Counted from the first letter of the stretch, positions 1 through 9,600 are shown. The stretch is 27,481 nucleotides of DNA from Chara braunii (GCA_003427395.1 BFEA01000191.1:1770872-1798352), one strand, 5' to 3'. Notes: a model not told the origin generated them from the sequence alone. Numbers and translations are program-made.

Positions 1-190
1 CAACATTCGTCTAGAACCAAAAATTTGGGAATCTGTACCATCAGTAAAAACTATGCTAGGAAAAAAAAAAAAAAAAAAAAAAAAGGTGAGTGCACCCAGG
101 TGCGATGCGTTAGACCTTGGCCAGGAGGGGACCATTTGACACTGCCTGTGATATCTAGGGTGTACACCACTACATCCATACACTGGGGAG

Positions 191-297
191 CCTACCCACG
201 GGGCCCGTGGGTAGGCCCCGTGGGTAGGCCCCGTGGGTAAATTCAAGCATATGCAATAGGGCTCGTTGTCAAATTGGCGAGGCCTACCCACGGGGCC
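191..297. repeat. Palindromic GCCTACCCACGGG repeat cluster
   Basis: CCTACCCACGGGG at 191-203 is followed at once by its reverse complement, and then by two more tandem copies of CCCCGTGGGTAGG up to about 239. One further copy in the first orientation lies at 283-297. The first part can form a nearly perfect hairpin. There is no coding content. It may be the remnant of a fold-back element, but no family is recognised. Confidence 0.7.
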
Positions 298-627
298 TGT
301 ACAAAGAGCACTTACCCATACAATAGGGCTCATTCAAGCATAGGGCTCAACGCTCAGTGCTGCTGCCTGCAACTGCTGTCTGGTCAGGCCGCCCCACCAA
401 GATGGTAGAAGGGTGATGATCCTAAGTGGGGAGACACTGAGGCAGGGCTGGGGGAGAGGGGGTGCACCAGGGCGAATTGACGCGAAGAAGGGTGGGTGGG
501 CGCCTCATAAGGGGTGGGACCCTAAGGAGGAAAATAAAAAAATAACTGCCACTCGGGCCACCGGCTGCCGGTCGTAAACGACGATTACCAATCACACAGG
601 CAAACGTTCCACAAGTTGGTATACCAT

Positions 628-741
628 CGCAACTTCTTTTTTCTTTTTTTTTCTTTTTTTTTCTTTTTTTTTTCTTCTTTTTTTTCCTTTTTTTGTTTTT
701 TGTTTGTTTTTTGTTTTTTGTTTTTCCTTTTTTTTCCAAAG
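628..741. repeat. T-rich low-complexity tract
   Basis: The stretch is almost pure T broken by single C and G bases, with TTTTTC and TTTTTTG units. The apparent Lys/Arg-rich or Phe-rich reading frames here are artefacts of composition. Confidence 0.85.
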
Positions 742-1235
742 GACGGCCAGAGGGCTACCAGACCGAAATGGCTGGTGCCGACGCAGTCTGCCAAAAAAGA
801 AAAGAATTGTTTTTTTTTTTTTTTTTTAAAGCGCAGCGTGTTTTGGTGGCACTAATTTGTAGTAGTGGTAGTTAGGTAGTGTGAGGTGAAATTGAGAGAA
901 GAACATAGCTTTTTAATAATTAAAAAGAAAAAACGCAGCCCGAAAGAAACATAAAAGGGATGGAGTTCTCGCTTTTTCCCAAAAAAAAAAAAAAAAACAT
1001 AAAAGGGTTTGCGAGAACACAAAACATAGCCCAGTAATAATGCTACGTGTCCTCTGCAGAGTGCAGGGTGCACACTGCATGGTCTGTACCCGTGGTCAGA
1101 CCTCACACAAAAAAAAAAAAAAAAACAATTTCCCCCCTACAGATATCCGAACCCAGCCCAAGCCTTGATGTATCATATATAGCCGGACCCACAATGAATA
1201 AACACATTTAATTTACCCAGCCCCAGCCGAACCGG

Positions 1236-1332
1236 GGGCTAGGTCCCACGTGCACGAATTAAGAGATACTGACCGTGGATAGCAACGATCAACGGCCGAA
1301 ATCTCCTAATTTGCGCAAGTGGGACCTTGCCC
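1236..1332. mobile_element. MITE copy A (GGGCTAGGTCCCA ends, CGG flanks)
   Basis: This is a 97-bp non-coding element with terminal inverted repeats: GGGCTAGGTCCCAC on the left and GTGGGACCTTGCCC on the right. The inversion continues inward to about 28 bp with mismatches. It is flanked on both sides by CGG (1233-1235 and 1333-1335), which fits a 3-bp target-site duplication. A second copy in inverted orientation lies at 2804-2901, and related termini occur at 3531-3700 and 13019-13180. Three-base duplications and GGGC ends are typical of Tourist/PIF-Harbinger MITEs; the family assignment is inference. No transposase is present. Confidence 0.7.
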
Positions 1333-1335
1333 CGG

Positions 1336-2209
1336 ACTGAGTTAAAATTTTCCTACCCGCACCCAACCCACCCACCATCTACAATAAAAGCCCTACCCCT
1401 ACCCATCCACACCCAGGCCAAAACTTCATCCCCCCACACCCAGGCCCGCACCAAAGCCCAACCAATTTTCATCCCCCCATACCCAGCCGTACCCATTCCA
1501 AGAGTTGGAAACCACCTGCCATACCCTTCGTTTTTCCCCTTCATTTCATGCCCCTCAGGCCTTTTTTTTGGTCCTGTAAACCACCTGCCATACCCTTCGT
1601 TTTTCCCTTCATTTTTCAGGCCTTTGTTTTTTTTTTTTCGTCTTAGGCCTTCTTTTTGGTACTGCTAGGGATAGTGATACGAGCACCCACACCTAGCAGG
1701 CCACCTGTTGGCTCCAGTCTATTGGTGGGGATACATGTCAGAATGTTTTTTTTTTTTTTTTTTTAATGTCAGATTGTTTAGCTTGAAGTTCCAATTCAGA
1801 GACAAATTCAAACATGGTCCGAACTGCTAAAATGGCATACTCGCACTAGTACTTTCGTATATGTATCTGGCTGCAACTACGTCCACATTAGGGTGAGTCT
1901 TGACCACAAACACGTCCAGAGCTTATTAGGACCGAGTGGACAGGGAATTGACGAAGAAACGAGAATTAAAATCCTGGCATTGAGTCCGGTTCAGTCCTCT
2001 TGGCATCAGTTTTTTTTTTTTTTTTTTTTTTTGAAGACTGGAGCGCTTGCGCGCGCAGTCGTTCGACTGGATGCCGATGCCCTTATGCTTGATGGAAGGA
2101 GAGGCGGATATTTTTTGGGGGTGTGGAGCGATGCTGGAGCGTTGAGTTTTCTCGAGAGCACGGTCTGTCTGTCCTGGGAGCATCCTGAGCAGCCTCGGCA
2201 TCCTGGTCA
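1336..2209. other. Intergenic, no gene seen
   Basis: The left part (1360-1660) is C-rich with repeated CCACCTGCCATACCCTTCGTTTTTCCC phrases at about 1513 and 1587. T runs lie at 1746-1764 and 2010-2032. The phrase ACCACAAACACGTCCAG at about 1905-1921 resembles the inner part of the MITE at 3531-3700 and may be a MITE scrap. At 2167-2177 GTCTGTCCTGG foreshadows the hammerhead cleavage region at 2214-2224. No convincing gene was found. Confidence 0.5.
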
Positions 2210-2276
2210 GACCGTCTGTCCAGGATCAACCTCCTGATGAGTCCGTGAAAGTACGACGAAACAGTCCGTCACGGTC
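2210..2276 (+). ncRNA. Candidate type III hammerhead ribozyme
   Basis: The conserved hammerhead core is present in the correct order: CTGTC at 2216-2220 (predicted cleavage after C2220), CTGATGA at 2234-2240 and GAAA at 2258-2261. Stem III pairs CUGU 2216-2219 with ACAG 2261-2264, and after a one-sided bulge (2265-2270) pairs GACCGU 2210-2215 with ACGGUC 2271-2276. Stem I pairs AGG 2222-2224 with CCU 2230-2232 around loop AUCAA; its closing pair is a C-C mismatch (2221/2233). Stem II pairs GUC 2241-2243 with GAC 2255-2257, followed by another C-C mismatch. This strand order, with stems I and II closed and stem III open, is that of type III hammerheads, known in plant retrozymes and small circular RNAs. 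The core is complete but the short stems with mismatches could make it slow or inactive. Confidence 0.6.
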
Positions 2277-2315
2277 ATGCCTTTCGTCCTGGAGTTGTGC
2301 GTAGGGAATACCAGG

Positions 2316-2379
2316 ACACACGCGCACACGCGCACACACACATGCGCGCACTTGCGCACGCACGGACGCGCGCACGCAT
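2316..2379. repeat. CA/CG alternating purine-pyrimidine tract
   Basis: The sequence is an irregular mixture of CA, CG and TG dinucleotides (ACACACGCGCACACGCGC and on), almost strictly alternating purine and pyrimidine, a composition that favours Z-DNA. It begins about 40 bp after the hammerhead motif. The Arg/His/Ala-rich frames across it are artefacts. Confidence 0.75.
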
Positions 2380-2623
2380 CCAAGCCCGCCCCATGCGCGA
2401 CTTTTGCTTGTTTCAAGCACAATACCTAAGCCGCTTGCATTCCACGTCACGGCTTTTGCTTCCCTTGTGCCAACTCTATACACTGATCATTCAAACCTGT
2501 CGAGAAAACTGTTTCGTCGGACAAAACTCCTGATGGCAAGAGAAACATGTCAAAAGTTATATAAAATTATAAATCATAAATGGATTGAAAGTTTTTTAAC
2601 CAATTGCAAGCACATTTTTCATG

Positions 2624-2643
2624 TATGTATATATATATATCGT

Positions 2644-2680
<37 letters not shown>
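2624..2680. repeat. (AT)n microsatellite
   Basis: Two runs of TATA dinucleotides are separated by the short interruption CGTCAA near 2641. No other content. Confidence 0.9.
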
Positions 2681-2682
<2 letters not shown>

Positions 2683-2803
2683 AAACAGAGCTGCCCGGTA
2701 AACCGTAGAAGAAGAAGAAGCTAAGCAATGGCCATATTGCTCTTCACACGCATTCCAAAAAAACCGTTTCCTTCCAGCGTGTATACTGCTCAAACTATGC
2801 GTG

Positions 2804-2901
2804 GCCTCAAGGTCCCACTTGCACGGATTAGAAGATTTCGGCCGTTGATCTCGGCTATCTACGGTCAGTATCTCTTAATTCGTGTAAGTGGGACCTAGCC
2901 C
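2804..2901. mobile_element. MITE copy B, inverted relative to copy A
   Basis: The reverse complement of this stretch matches the 1236-1332 element over nearly its full length, including the inner phrases AGAGATACTGACCGT and CAACGGCCGAAATCT. The right end reads GGGACCTAGCCC followed by CGG at 2902-2904. The left end (GCCTCAAGGTCCCAC) is eroded, so the left flank duplication is not visible. Two copies of one short non-coding sequence within 1.6 kb, in opposite orientation, support a mobile family. Confidence 0.7.
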
Positions 2902-2904
2902 CGG

Positions 2905-3430
2905 TAAACCGTAGGCAGAGAGGGAGGGAGGGAGAAGAAGACAACAAACGAGGGCCTGTGACAAATTGTTTCGTCGGAGTTTTCTTTATATATACACCTT
3001 TCTCGCGACTTTCCTCATACTATGCGTGGCACAATTATTTTGCTTGATGAAATAAATAAGATAAAATACAGAAATGTAAAACCAAACGAGATTTCATATC
3101 AGACCAAACAATTCCACACCACCGCTCCTGTGCCCCAATTAACTTCCGTTGTCGTCATCTATTTTGTTCTGGCATACATTGGTCAGCCCCTTACCGCAGC
3201 AGCTTCTGCGGCTGCTCGAACTTCCCACGGATATCGCCTCAGCATTGTCCGCCCTCGTCATAAATAAAAAATAAAAAAATATTATTGTTATTTTTTTTTG
3301 TGGTCAGATGATCTGACACTTCTTTTTTTTTTTTTTCAATCAGTTCTCGATACAGCAGATGTCCTTTGCAGGACATGCCATTTACAGCGACTGGCTCAGG
3401 AAACGAAAAGCTGGACGAGATGAAGCGGGA
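2905..3430. other. Intergenic, no gene seen
   Basis: It contains a short GGGA purine run at about 2920-2935, AT-rich DNA at 3040-3110 and T runs at about 3290 and 3322. The 12-mer ACTATGCGTGGC at 3019-3030 also occurs at 2794-2805, and CCGGTAAACCGTA occurs at about 2694 and 2902. These suggest rearranged duplication. An 81-codon open frame from 3022 has no recognisable domain and I do not call it. Confidence 0.45.
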
Positions 3431-3511
3431 GCACACTCCTGGCTCTAAAAGACCCTGGGGAGGATCGGAACACGCTCCTGGCTTTAAAAGACCCTGGAGA
3501 TGAAGCGGGGA
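3418..3511. repeat. Imperfect 39-bp tandem repeat
   Basis: Two imperfect copies of a unit with CTCCTGGCTYTAAAAGACCC lie at about 3432-3469 and 3471-3508. They are framed by AGATGAAGCGGG at 3418 and again at 3498, so the array has an outer period of about 80 bp. Confidence 0.75.
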
Positions 3512-3530
3512 CTCGAGGCTAGCTAGCTAA

Positions 3531-3700
3531 GGTAGAGATCCCAGTGGGAAAGAGGATCGGAACAAGCGTCTGAATATGGACGCGTTCCACGCAGAGATGC
3601 AGAAAAGCAGATCATCCCCTCTTGTGTTTTGTGTACTCTCCACAAACACGTCCAGGTTCAGATGCTTATTCCAATCCTTTTTGCCTGTGGGACCTCGCCC
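3531..3700. mobile_element. MITE with TAA target duplication
   Basis: This 170-bp element has long imperfect inverted arms: GGTAGAGATCCCAGTGGG on the left and GTGGGACCTCGCCC on the right. Inside the arms GGATCGGAACAAGCGTCTGAAT opposes the reverse complement of ATTCAGATGCTTATTCC-type sequence near 3655-3676 with roughly 80% match. TAA flanks both ends (3528-3530 and 3701-3703), the usual 3-bp duplication of PIF-Harbinger/Tourist elements. The interior shares TGAATATGGACGC and TCTCCACAAACACGTCC with the MITE at 13019-13180, so they belong to one family. It has no coding capacity. Confidence 0.65.
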
Positions 3701-3884
3701 TAAGCTGGATTCAGCCGGGAACCCATGCTTCTCCAAATGGCCGATCTTCCGCAAGTGATCGGTACCGCGTTGATGGCGAGTTTAGCATTTGTTATGAAGG
3801 ATTCATTTCCCTAATCCTTGATTGATGTATAGTGGGGTGAATTGGGCCCCTTTTTTTTTTCTTTTCGAGGGATTTTAATGGGAC

Positions 3885-4012
3885 ACTAGACCCGGGCCCA
3901 TGTCCCACTTGCACCGTAGAGGTAGCTAGCTCTACGTAGATGTTTCAGCAAAGTGCGACTCAGTGTGACGGCCCGGGTCTAGTGGGACATGGGCCCGGGT
4001 CTAGTGGGACAT
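3885..4012. repeat. Fold-back element with 25-bp perfect arms
   Basis: Positions 3885-3909 are a perfect reverse complement of 3981-4005, both centred on the palindrome GGGCCC next to CCCGGG. The spacer is 71 bp and contains the smaller palindrome GTAGCTAGCTCTACG. The right arm is also partly duplicated as a direct repeat: GCCCGGGTCTAGTGGGACAT at 3971-3990 and 3993-4012. No gene is present. It is likely a small inverted-repeat transposon remnant. Confidence 0.7.
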
Positions 4013-4230
4013 CGACGGCTGAGAAGCAAGCATATCAGCATACACGCACGCATGGGAACACACTTTGGAAGCAGCTGTATGGAGTATCAAACGAATTTAT
4101 TCAAACGTCGAAATTACGAAATGGAAATGATACGAAATAATACGAAACGAATGGAAAACCGAAATAATAATTCAGGCAACAACCTCACTTTCCCTGACGT
4201 TAAACTGGCCGGGGGCATCGCACGACCAAC

Positions 4231-4234
<4 letters not shown>

Positions 4235-4303
<69 letters not shown>

Positions 4304-4333
4304 GGGCAGCGCAGGACGCATTGCAACACCAAC

Positions 4334-4370
<37 letters not shown>

Positions 4371-4372
4371 TC
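4235..4372. repeat. Two (CT)n microsatellites
   Basis: A pure CT run spans 4235-4300 and another spans about 4337-4366, separated by unique sequence that contains GGGGCAGCGCAGGACGCATTG. The Ser-Leu and Glu-Arg frames across them are artefacts. Confidence 0.95.
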
Positions 4373-4437
4373 GCTGGCTCGCTCGCCCGCTCTTTTCCTG
4401 CATTCCAGGAACAAGAGGAACAAATCTTCGCTCCACA

Positions 4438-4479
4438 ATCTGGCTCGCGAAATCTGGCTCGCGAAATCTGGCTCGCCAA
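4438..4479. repeat. 14-bp tandem repeat, three copies
   Basis: ATCTGGCTCGCGAA occurs three times without gaps (4438, 4452, 4466); the last copy has one change (GCC for GCG). Confidence 0.9.
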
Positions 4480-4696
4480 ACCGAAGCGTCTACAAAATCG
4501 ACGGGTGGAAATGTCCAGTTGCTCAACGAGCTCCAGAGTCTAGCACAGCCTCGTAGATCTCGCCATTTGGTTCATGCGTCCTTCGACATGCCATCGCCAT
4601 AACCCTGCTGCTCGCATGCTCGCACGCATCTGGATGATCGACGACCAATTTTCAATGCTTGAATATACACCTTTCGTTTCTTGAGAGAGAGGACGG

Positions 4697-4826
4697 CATA
4701 TGAATCCCCGAGTTGGCCGCGATGGTTGTCGAATCTCTCGCTCCTCCGCATGCCACGGCGACATATGAATCCCCGAGTTGGCCGCGATGGTTGTCGAATC
4801 TCTCGCTCCTCCGCATGCCACGGCGA
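4697..4826. repeat. 65-bp tandem duplication
   Basis: Two copies of a 65-bp unit lie at 4697-4761 and 4762-4826, starting CATATGAATCCCCGAG and ending CATGCCACGGCGA. I see no difference between them, so the duplication is recent. No gene is recognised in the unit. Confidence 0.9.
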
Positions 4827-5329
4827 GGTCTGATCAGAAATCCGCAAGCCTAGAAATAAATAGATACGATGATTCCAGATTACAAAAAATGAATAAAAAA
4901 TGAATTCCATCGACGAATACTCGTGTACTTCATTGTCAATCCCTTCACCAGAAACGGATCCGGCGAACGACACTCCTCAGAAAAACCTACGGTTAACTAC
5001 CGTTCAGTACCGTTAAGTACCGTTATAGGCAGGCAAACATCGCCGTGCCTGTCATTATTGCAGCTCGCATCTACTCCATACTCCTCTCTCGTCCTCTCTC
5101 CCCTTCCGGAAAGGCAAACTGTCACCGTCTGATCAGCGCAACATCAACGGCACAGAAAAACAGCAGCCACACCAAAGCAAACACTCTCCTCTCCTCTGCG
5201 GGAGGAGTCAGTACTCCTGCATTGACTGGCATCGCAGACAGGCCTTCCTTCATGAATAGATCACTCATTTTGTTCGCATATGGTTCTCTATCCCTGCCCT
5301 CTCACAAAACCCGTCAGAAAACGGAATTG

Positions 5330-5424
<95 letters not shown>

Positions 5425-5705
5425 ACAAGACGAGAGGCCTGTATGCCAAAGAATCGATCAATCTCTCATGACCATTCTCCTCGTCTCGGCACCTTCGTCT
5501 GCCTCCAACTCGAGCGAAATGCTCTCGCTCCTGACCGTCCTGTTCACAACCTCTATCCCGACGTCTTGCCCATCGAGCTCAATGCGCTAAGCTTCTTCAT
5601 GCCATCCTTCTCCTCGTCTTCTTCCAGCTGATCCCGCTCCCGCGCAGATCGCGTCTTTTCATCTATTCATTCGTTCTCGCCCTCCCGGACCCCCCTTCTC
5701 TCCTC
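4827..5705. other. Intergenic region 3' of sucrose synthase
   Basis: This stretch holds a short run of TACCGTTAAG-type repeats at about 4990-5030, the (CT)n/(AC)n tract at 5334-5427 and C/T-rich unique DNA. The 181-codon plus-strand frame at 5045-5590 depends on the microsatellite (Ser-Leu then Thr-His repeats) and has no recognisable domain, so I do not call it. The sucrose synthase 3' untranslated region must run into this stretch from the right, but I cannot place its end. Confidence 0.45.
5334..5427. repeat. (CT)n-(AC)n compound microsatellite
   Basis: A CT run (5334-5400) passes directly into an AC run (5401-5427). Confidence 0.95.
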
Positions 5706-5825
5706 CTCTCCGTCACTTTTTCTGCAGGTTTCCCGCCTCTGTTTTTTCATCTTCTTCCCGCCATGCTCTCCGTCACTTTTTCTTCAGGTTTCCCGCCTCT
5801 TTTCTTTTCATCTTCTTCCCGCCAT
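5706..5825. repeat. 60-bp tandem duplication across the sucrose synthase stop codon
   Basis: Units at 5706-5765 and 5766-5825 are nearly identical. The right unit contains the last codons and stop of sucrose synthase (ATG GCG GGA AGA AGA TGA on the minus strand). The left unit is a copy downstream of that stop, so the 3' untranslated region repeats the C-terminal end of the coding sequence. The units differ at a few bases, for example CTGCAGG against CTTCAGG. Confidence 0.85.
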
Positions 5826-6682
5826 GGGCCGATCGGGCGCGTCGACAGTCAACGGCACTTTCTTCACGAGCGGTCTGTACTTGAGAATATAGAACATCTC
5901 AAGATAACGTTTGGCCTCCCTGCGGTCGAGATCGCTGACAAACTTCCAGAACCCGTACTCCCTCGACAAAGTCATCAACCTCCGCGCGTAGATCTCCCAC
6001 GTGTACTTGCTTCTAATCCGCTCAAGTCCGCCACGTGATACAGCCTCCCACTTGGTGGGGTCGGCCGCAGCGGCCTCGAAGAAGTCGCCGAGGGCTTTCG
6101 CCGTCTCGTCGGGCTGATAAGGGTCGATATGGAATCCCGACTTTCCGTCCTCGATGATCTCCGCTGGACCACCGTGACACGTGGCGAACGTAGGAAGGCC
6201 ACACGTCATCGCCTCCACAACCGTCAGTCCGAACGCCTCGTAGAACGCCGGCTGCACAAACGCTCCGCGCGTGTCCGCCACATACCTGTATAGCTCTCCA
6301 TTGCGCACCCTGTTCTTCTGCGCAACAATCCATCGCATGTCGCCGTTCAGTTGGTACTTCTCGATCAGTTTGTGCATCAGATTGATCTGCTCCACCTCCT
6401 CGCGGTCCTTGGACAGCGTCGGATCGATATACCCCCCAATGACAACGAGATTAACCAGACGACGCAGCCGCTGGTTCTTTCCAAACATCTCGACGAGGCC
6501 TGTGAGATTCTTAACCTTGTCTAGGCGGGCCATCGAGAACAGGATCGGCTTGTGTCTATTTTTAATCACAGACTTGCACAGCGCCGGCTCCTCCATGTTC
6601 CCGAACAGCAGATCTTCGATGGCAGAGTGGAACGTCGTCAGACGCCTCTCCTTGGCCGTGTAGGGGAAGTACACCTCCGCAT
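5808..6682 (-). CDS. Sucrose synthase exon 4 (GT-B C-domain and stop)
   Basis: This exon encodes residues 558 (last two bases) to 848 and stop TGA at 5810-5808. It has DAEVYFPYT at its start, [11 protein letters not shown] at 609-619 (donor-phosphate Arg/Lys pair), [22 protein letters not shown], and E706/E714 of the E-X7-E motif, then [17 protein letters not shown] and [10 protein letters not shown]. The acceptor is the CAG at 6685-6683: joining it to exon 3 gives [11 protein letters not shown], aligning without gap to the family. A longer frame runs upstream to 6725 (with MVAFAGGG) but would add unrelated residues and lies in the intron. The last residues (MAGRR) sit inside a 60-bp tandem duplication. 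Confidence 0.94.
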
Positions 6683-9600
6683 CTGCGCACATATCACCAT
6701 CACCACCACCGGCAAACGCAACCAACGCCTGCGTCAGAACTCACACTGCCGTCTTCCCCCGAACACAATTTACCCCTTATCACGACTGTATCGGACAGGA
6801 AAAATGACAAGGAGACAAAACCAACTTGGAAGGAAACATACTACAAACCAATTCTTTTTTTTCTTTTTTTTTTAAAAGCTATGTTCTTCACTCAATTTCG
6901 CCTCACACCACCTAGCAATGACATTCGCTCCAAGGAGACAAAACAAATAGAAAAGTGCAAAGGAAGAGCAGACCTTGCTAGGCACGGGAGCACCATCTGC
7001 ATCTGAGGAAGCAAACCAAAGAGACCGTGCGAACGAAAAACACTCTTTGCAAAAAGGTAGTGAAGATAGTGAAGGTGAATTGGAAGAATTTGAAAGATGA
7101 TGAAAGATTTGACAGAAGAATACGGTCCCCTGTATAAGTAAGCCTTGGGAGTAGTGGTAGGTAGGTAGGTAGTGAAGGTAGTGAAGGTGAATTGAAAGAA
7201 TAATTTGAAAAATGATGAAAGATTTGAGAGAAGAATACAGCGTAGTTCAAAAAAAATAAAAAATAAAAAAAATAGAGAGCTCAACAAGGCAACAGCAGGA
7301 CGACGATTAACTCTTTAAGTTGGAATTTTTTTCTTACCTGCTCCAGGGGCGACGATGTTAAACTTGGGATCGAAGACGTTGATGCCGTTCACCACTCTGT
7401 AGAGCCCCGGCATGGTGAAGGCCTGATGGGACTCGTACTGCCCCACCGTGTCGATTCCGCCCGCAATTTCTTGATAGGTGCTGGTTACGATGAAATCTGT
7501 GTGGTTCATGGCAATCAAATCAGCAGTGAACTGGCATGAAAAGTGGTACTTCTCCTCCACCTCCTTCCAGTTCACATCGGAGCTCGGGTACTTAGTCTTT
7601 TCCAGCGCGTGCGCGATCGTGCACTGCGTCACTTGCATTCTATGAGATAGCAGCGTCGCCACAAGATTGCCGTCGCTGTAATTGCCAATGATAAGATCTG
7701 GGTTTCCTCCCATCTCTTCGACCAGCGCTTTCGCCGAGTCCTCTGCAAACGTCTCCAGGTAGGGCCAGATATCGAAGCGGGACACCCATTTCCTCAAGAT
7801 GCCTTCGCCTTTCGCAAGGTCTCGGAACGGCACTCGCAGGATCTTCGCGTACTCTGTGCCCTCGATCTTCTCCAACCTCTGATCGCAGTTGGTCCCGTGG
7901 GCGTCAGGGACCAGACGGGTCAAAACGATCACCTGTGGTTTGAACCGGAGTCCCTGGTTCTGAACATGATTCAGCATCTCGCGTTCCAGAGCACGGACCT
8001 GGTCCAGAATGTAAACCACCTGCCCGCCTGTGCATACGACCGACACCACCACCGACAAATCAAAAACCGATCGACGAATTCCAATCCAAGACAAACCCAA
8101 TCAAGGGGGGGGAAAAAAAGGAAAAGAAGAAAGAAAGAAAAAAGAAGAAAGAAGAAAGAAGAAAGAGAAGAAAGATTGGCACATTGGCTTCTTCAACGGA
8201 TTACTGCTGCTTTTTTAATTCCAACAGAAGAAAGAGAAGAAAGAAGAAAGAAGAAAGAGAAGAAAGAAGAAGAAGAAAGAAGAAAGAAGAAATGCTTTTT
8301 TAATTCCAACAGAAGAAAGAGAAGAAAGAAGAAAGAAGAAAGAGAAGAAAGAAGAAAGAAAGAAGAAAGAAGAAAGAAGAAAGAAGAAAGAAGAAAAACA
8401 GAGACCCACCGACCACGACCAGGAGCTGCTGCCGCGCCCGTGGATTGCGTGAGCGTCGCTCGCTACTCATCAATTGTACAAAAGGAGAATTCATTATCCG
8501 CTGGAACATGATGGAAAGATACACCACCATTATATTTAGGGGAAACTACGCGGGAGTCACAAAAACGAGTTATAATAATTGCACTATGGGCCAAAATACT
8601 GTTTGGAATTGCAGTTCGGGCAATGTATACAACCCAGCTTTCTGCCCAGGTAGGGTGCCCAAAGTGCAATTGCAAACTGTATCTTGCCCCATAGTGCAAA
8701 TATAACTCGTTTTATCTTTTGTGCATGCGGTGAGTAGCTCGGAAAGAAGTGCCTCAGTTGCAGGCTGCTCACAACATCCAGAGATTTACTTAATCGATCA
8801 ATAAATGAATAAATAACGATATGGGCCATCATATATGGCCAGATTCACTCACTCATGGTTTCGTCACTCGCGATTTGACCGGTTGCGTTGACTGCCCAAT
8901 TTCAATTTGCTAGTCTCCATGGCCAACCACCGTATTCTAGCTTCACGCTACTCCCACAGACTGGCAAAGACTCACTCTTCTAGCAGAGGTTCTCTTCACA
9001 CGAATCGGCTACACAGAGCAAGTCATCAATGCCGATCAACAGCTGCAATTATTGCTAGTCCTACTGCTGAAACTGTCTGGGAGGGAATAAATAAATAGCA
9101 AACAAATTAAAAACGAGCACAGTACAGAACACAAGGGGGTGGGGGAACTGATCGTCCATGTCGATTCCATCCGCCTCCAATTTTTCCTCTTCCCTTGAAG
9201 ATACGCCGAGCGGCGACCTATTTCATTTTTTACGAAGACGGTTCCAACGACCTATTTTATCTTCTCCCGCACCCCCCCCCCCCCTTCCCCCGAACGGGGC
9301 GCGAAGTTATAAAACCTGCCCCCAACGAAACCTTTGTATTCCTCCTTTCCCCCCCGAACGGGGCGAAAGGTGCCGCAGATCCCAAAATGACTTTTGGCTT
9401 TCATTCTTGAACCCTTCAAAACACTTTCCCGCCATTTTTTAACAGCCGGCGTTAGTGGCGCAGCCAGGGTGCAAAAATGACACTAACAGTCATTTTGGGA
9501 TCTGCGGCACTTTTTGCCCCGTCTGGGGAAAAAAAGGAGGGATACAAAGGTTTCGACGCGGGGAAGGTTTTATAACCTTTCCCTTCTTCTTTACATCTGC

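Larger units (their letters stand above)
1..1232. other. Intergenic, no gene seen
   Basis: I find no protein or RNA gene here. The stretch contains a 24-base A run from about 61, a small cluster of inverted GCCTACCCACGGG repeats at 191-297, T-rich low-complexity DNA at about 630-740 and further A or T runs near 811, 981 and 1109. The open frames across the homopolymer runs encode only poly-Lys or poly-Phe and are composition artefacts. The repeated phrase CAATAGGGCTC with ATTCAAGCAT occurs at about 241-268 and 321-345, suggesting a small decayed duplication. Confidence 0.6.

Noticed and set aside
422-855. Overlapping Lys-rich and Phe-rich reading frames
   Set aside because: They come from T-rich low-complexity DNA and have no recognisable domain.
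1893-2237. 114-codon plus-strand open frame overlapping the hammerhead
   Set aside because: It crosses a T run encoding poly-Phe and shows no domain or start context. The ribozyme motif explains its 3' end better.
2940-3020. Minus-strand CGACGAAAC as a hammerhead 3' half
   Set aside because: No CTGATGA block precedes it on that strand.
4172-4602. Ser-Leu and Glu-Arg repeat proteins
   Set aside because: They are translations of the CT microsatellites.
6683-6725. Extension of exon 4 upstream to include [14 protein letters not shown]
   Set aside because: The acceptor CAG at 6685-6683 gives a gap-free fit to the sucrose synthase family; the extension is intron sequence.
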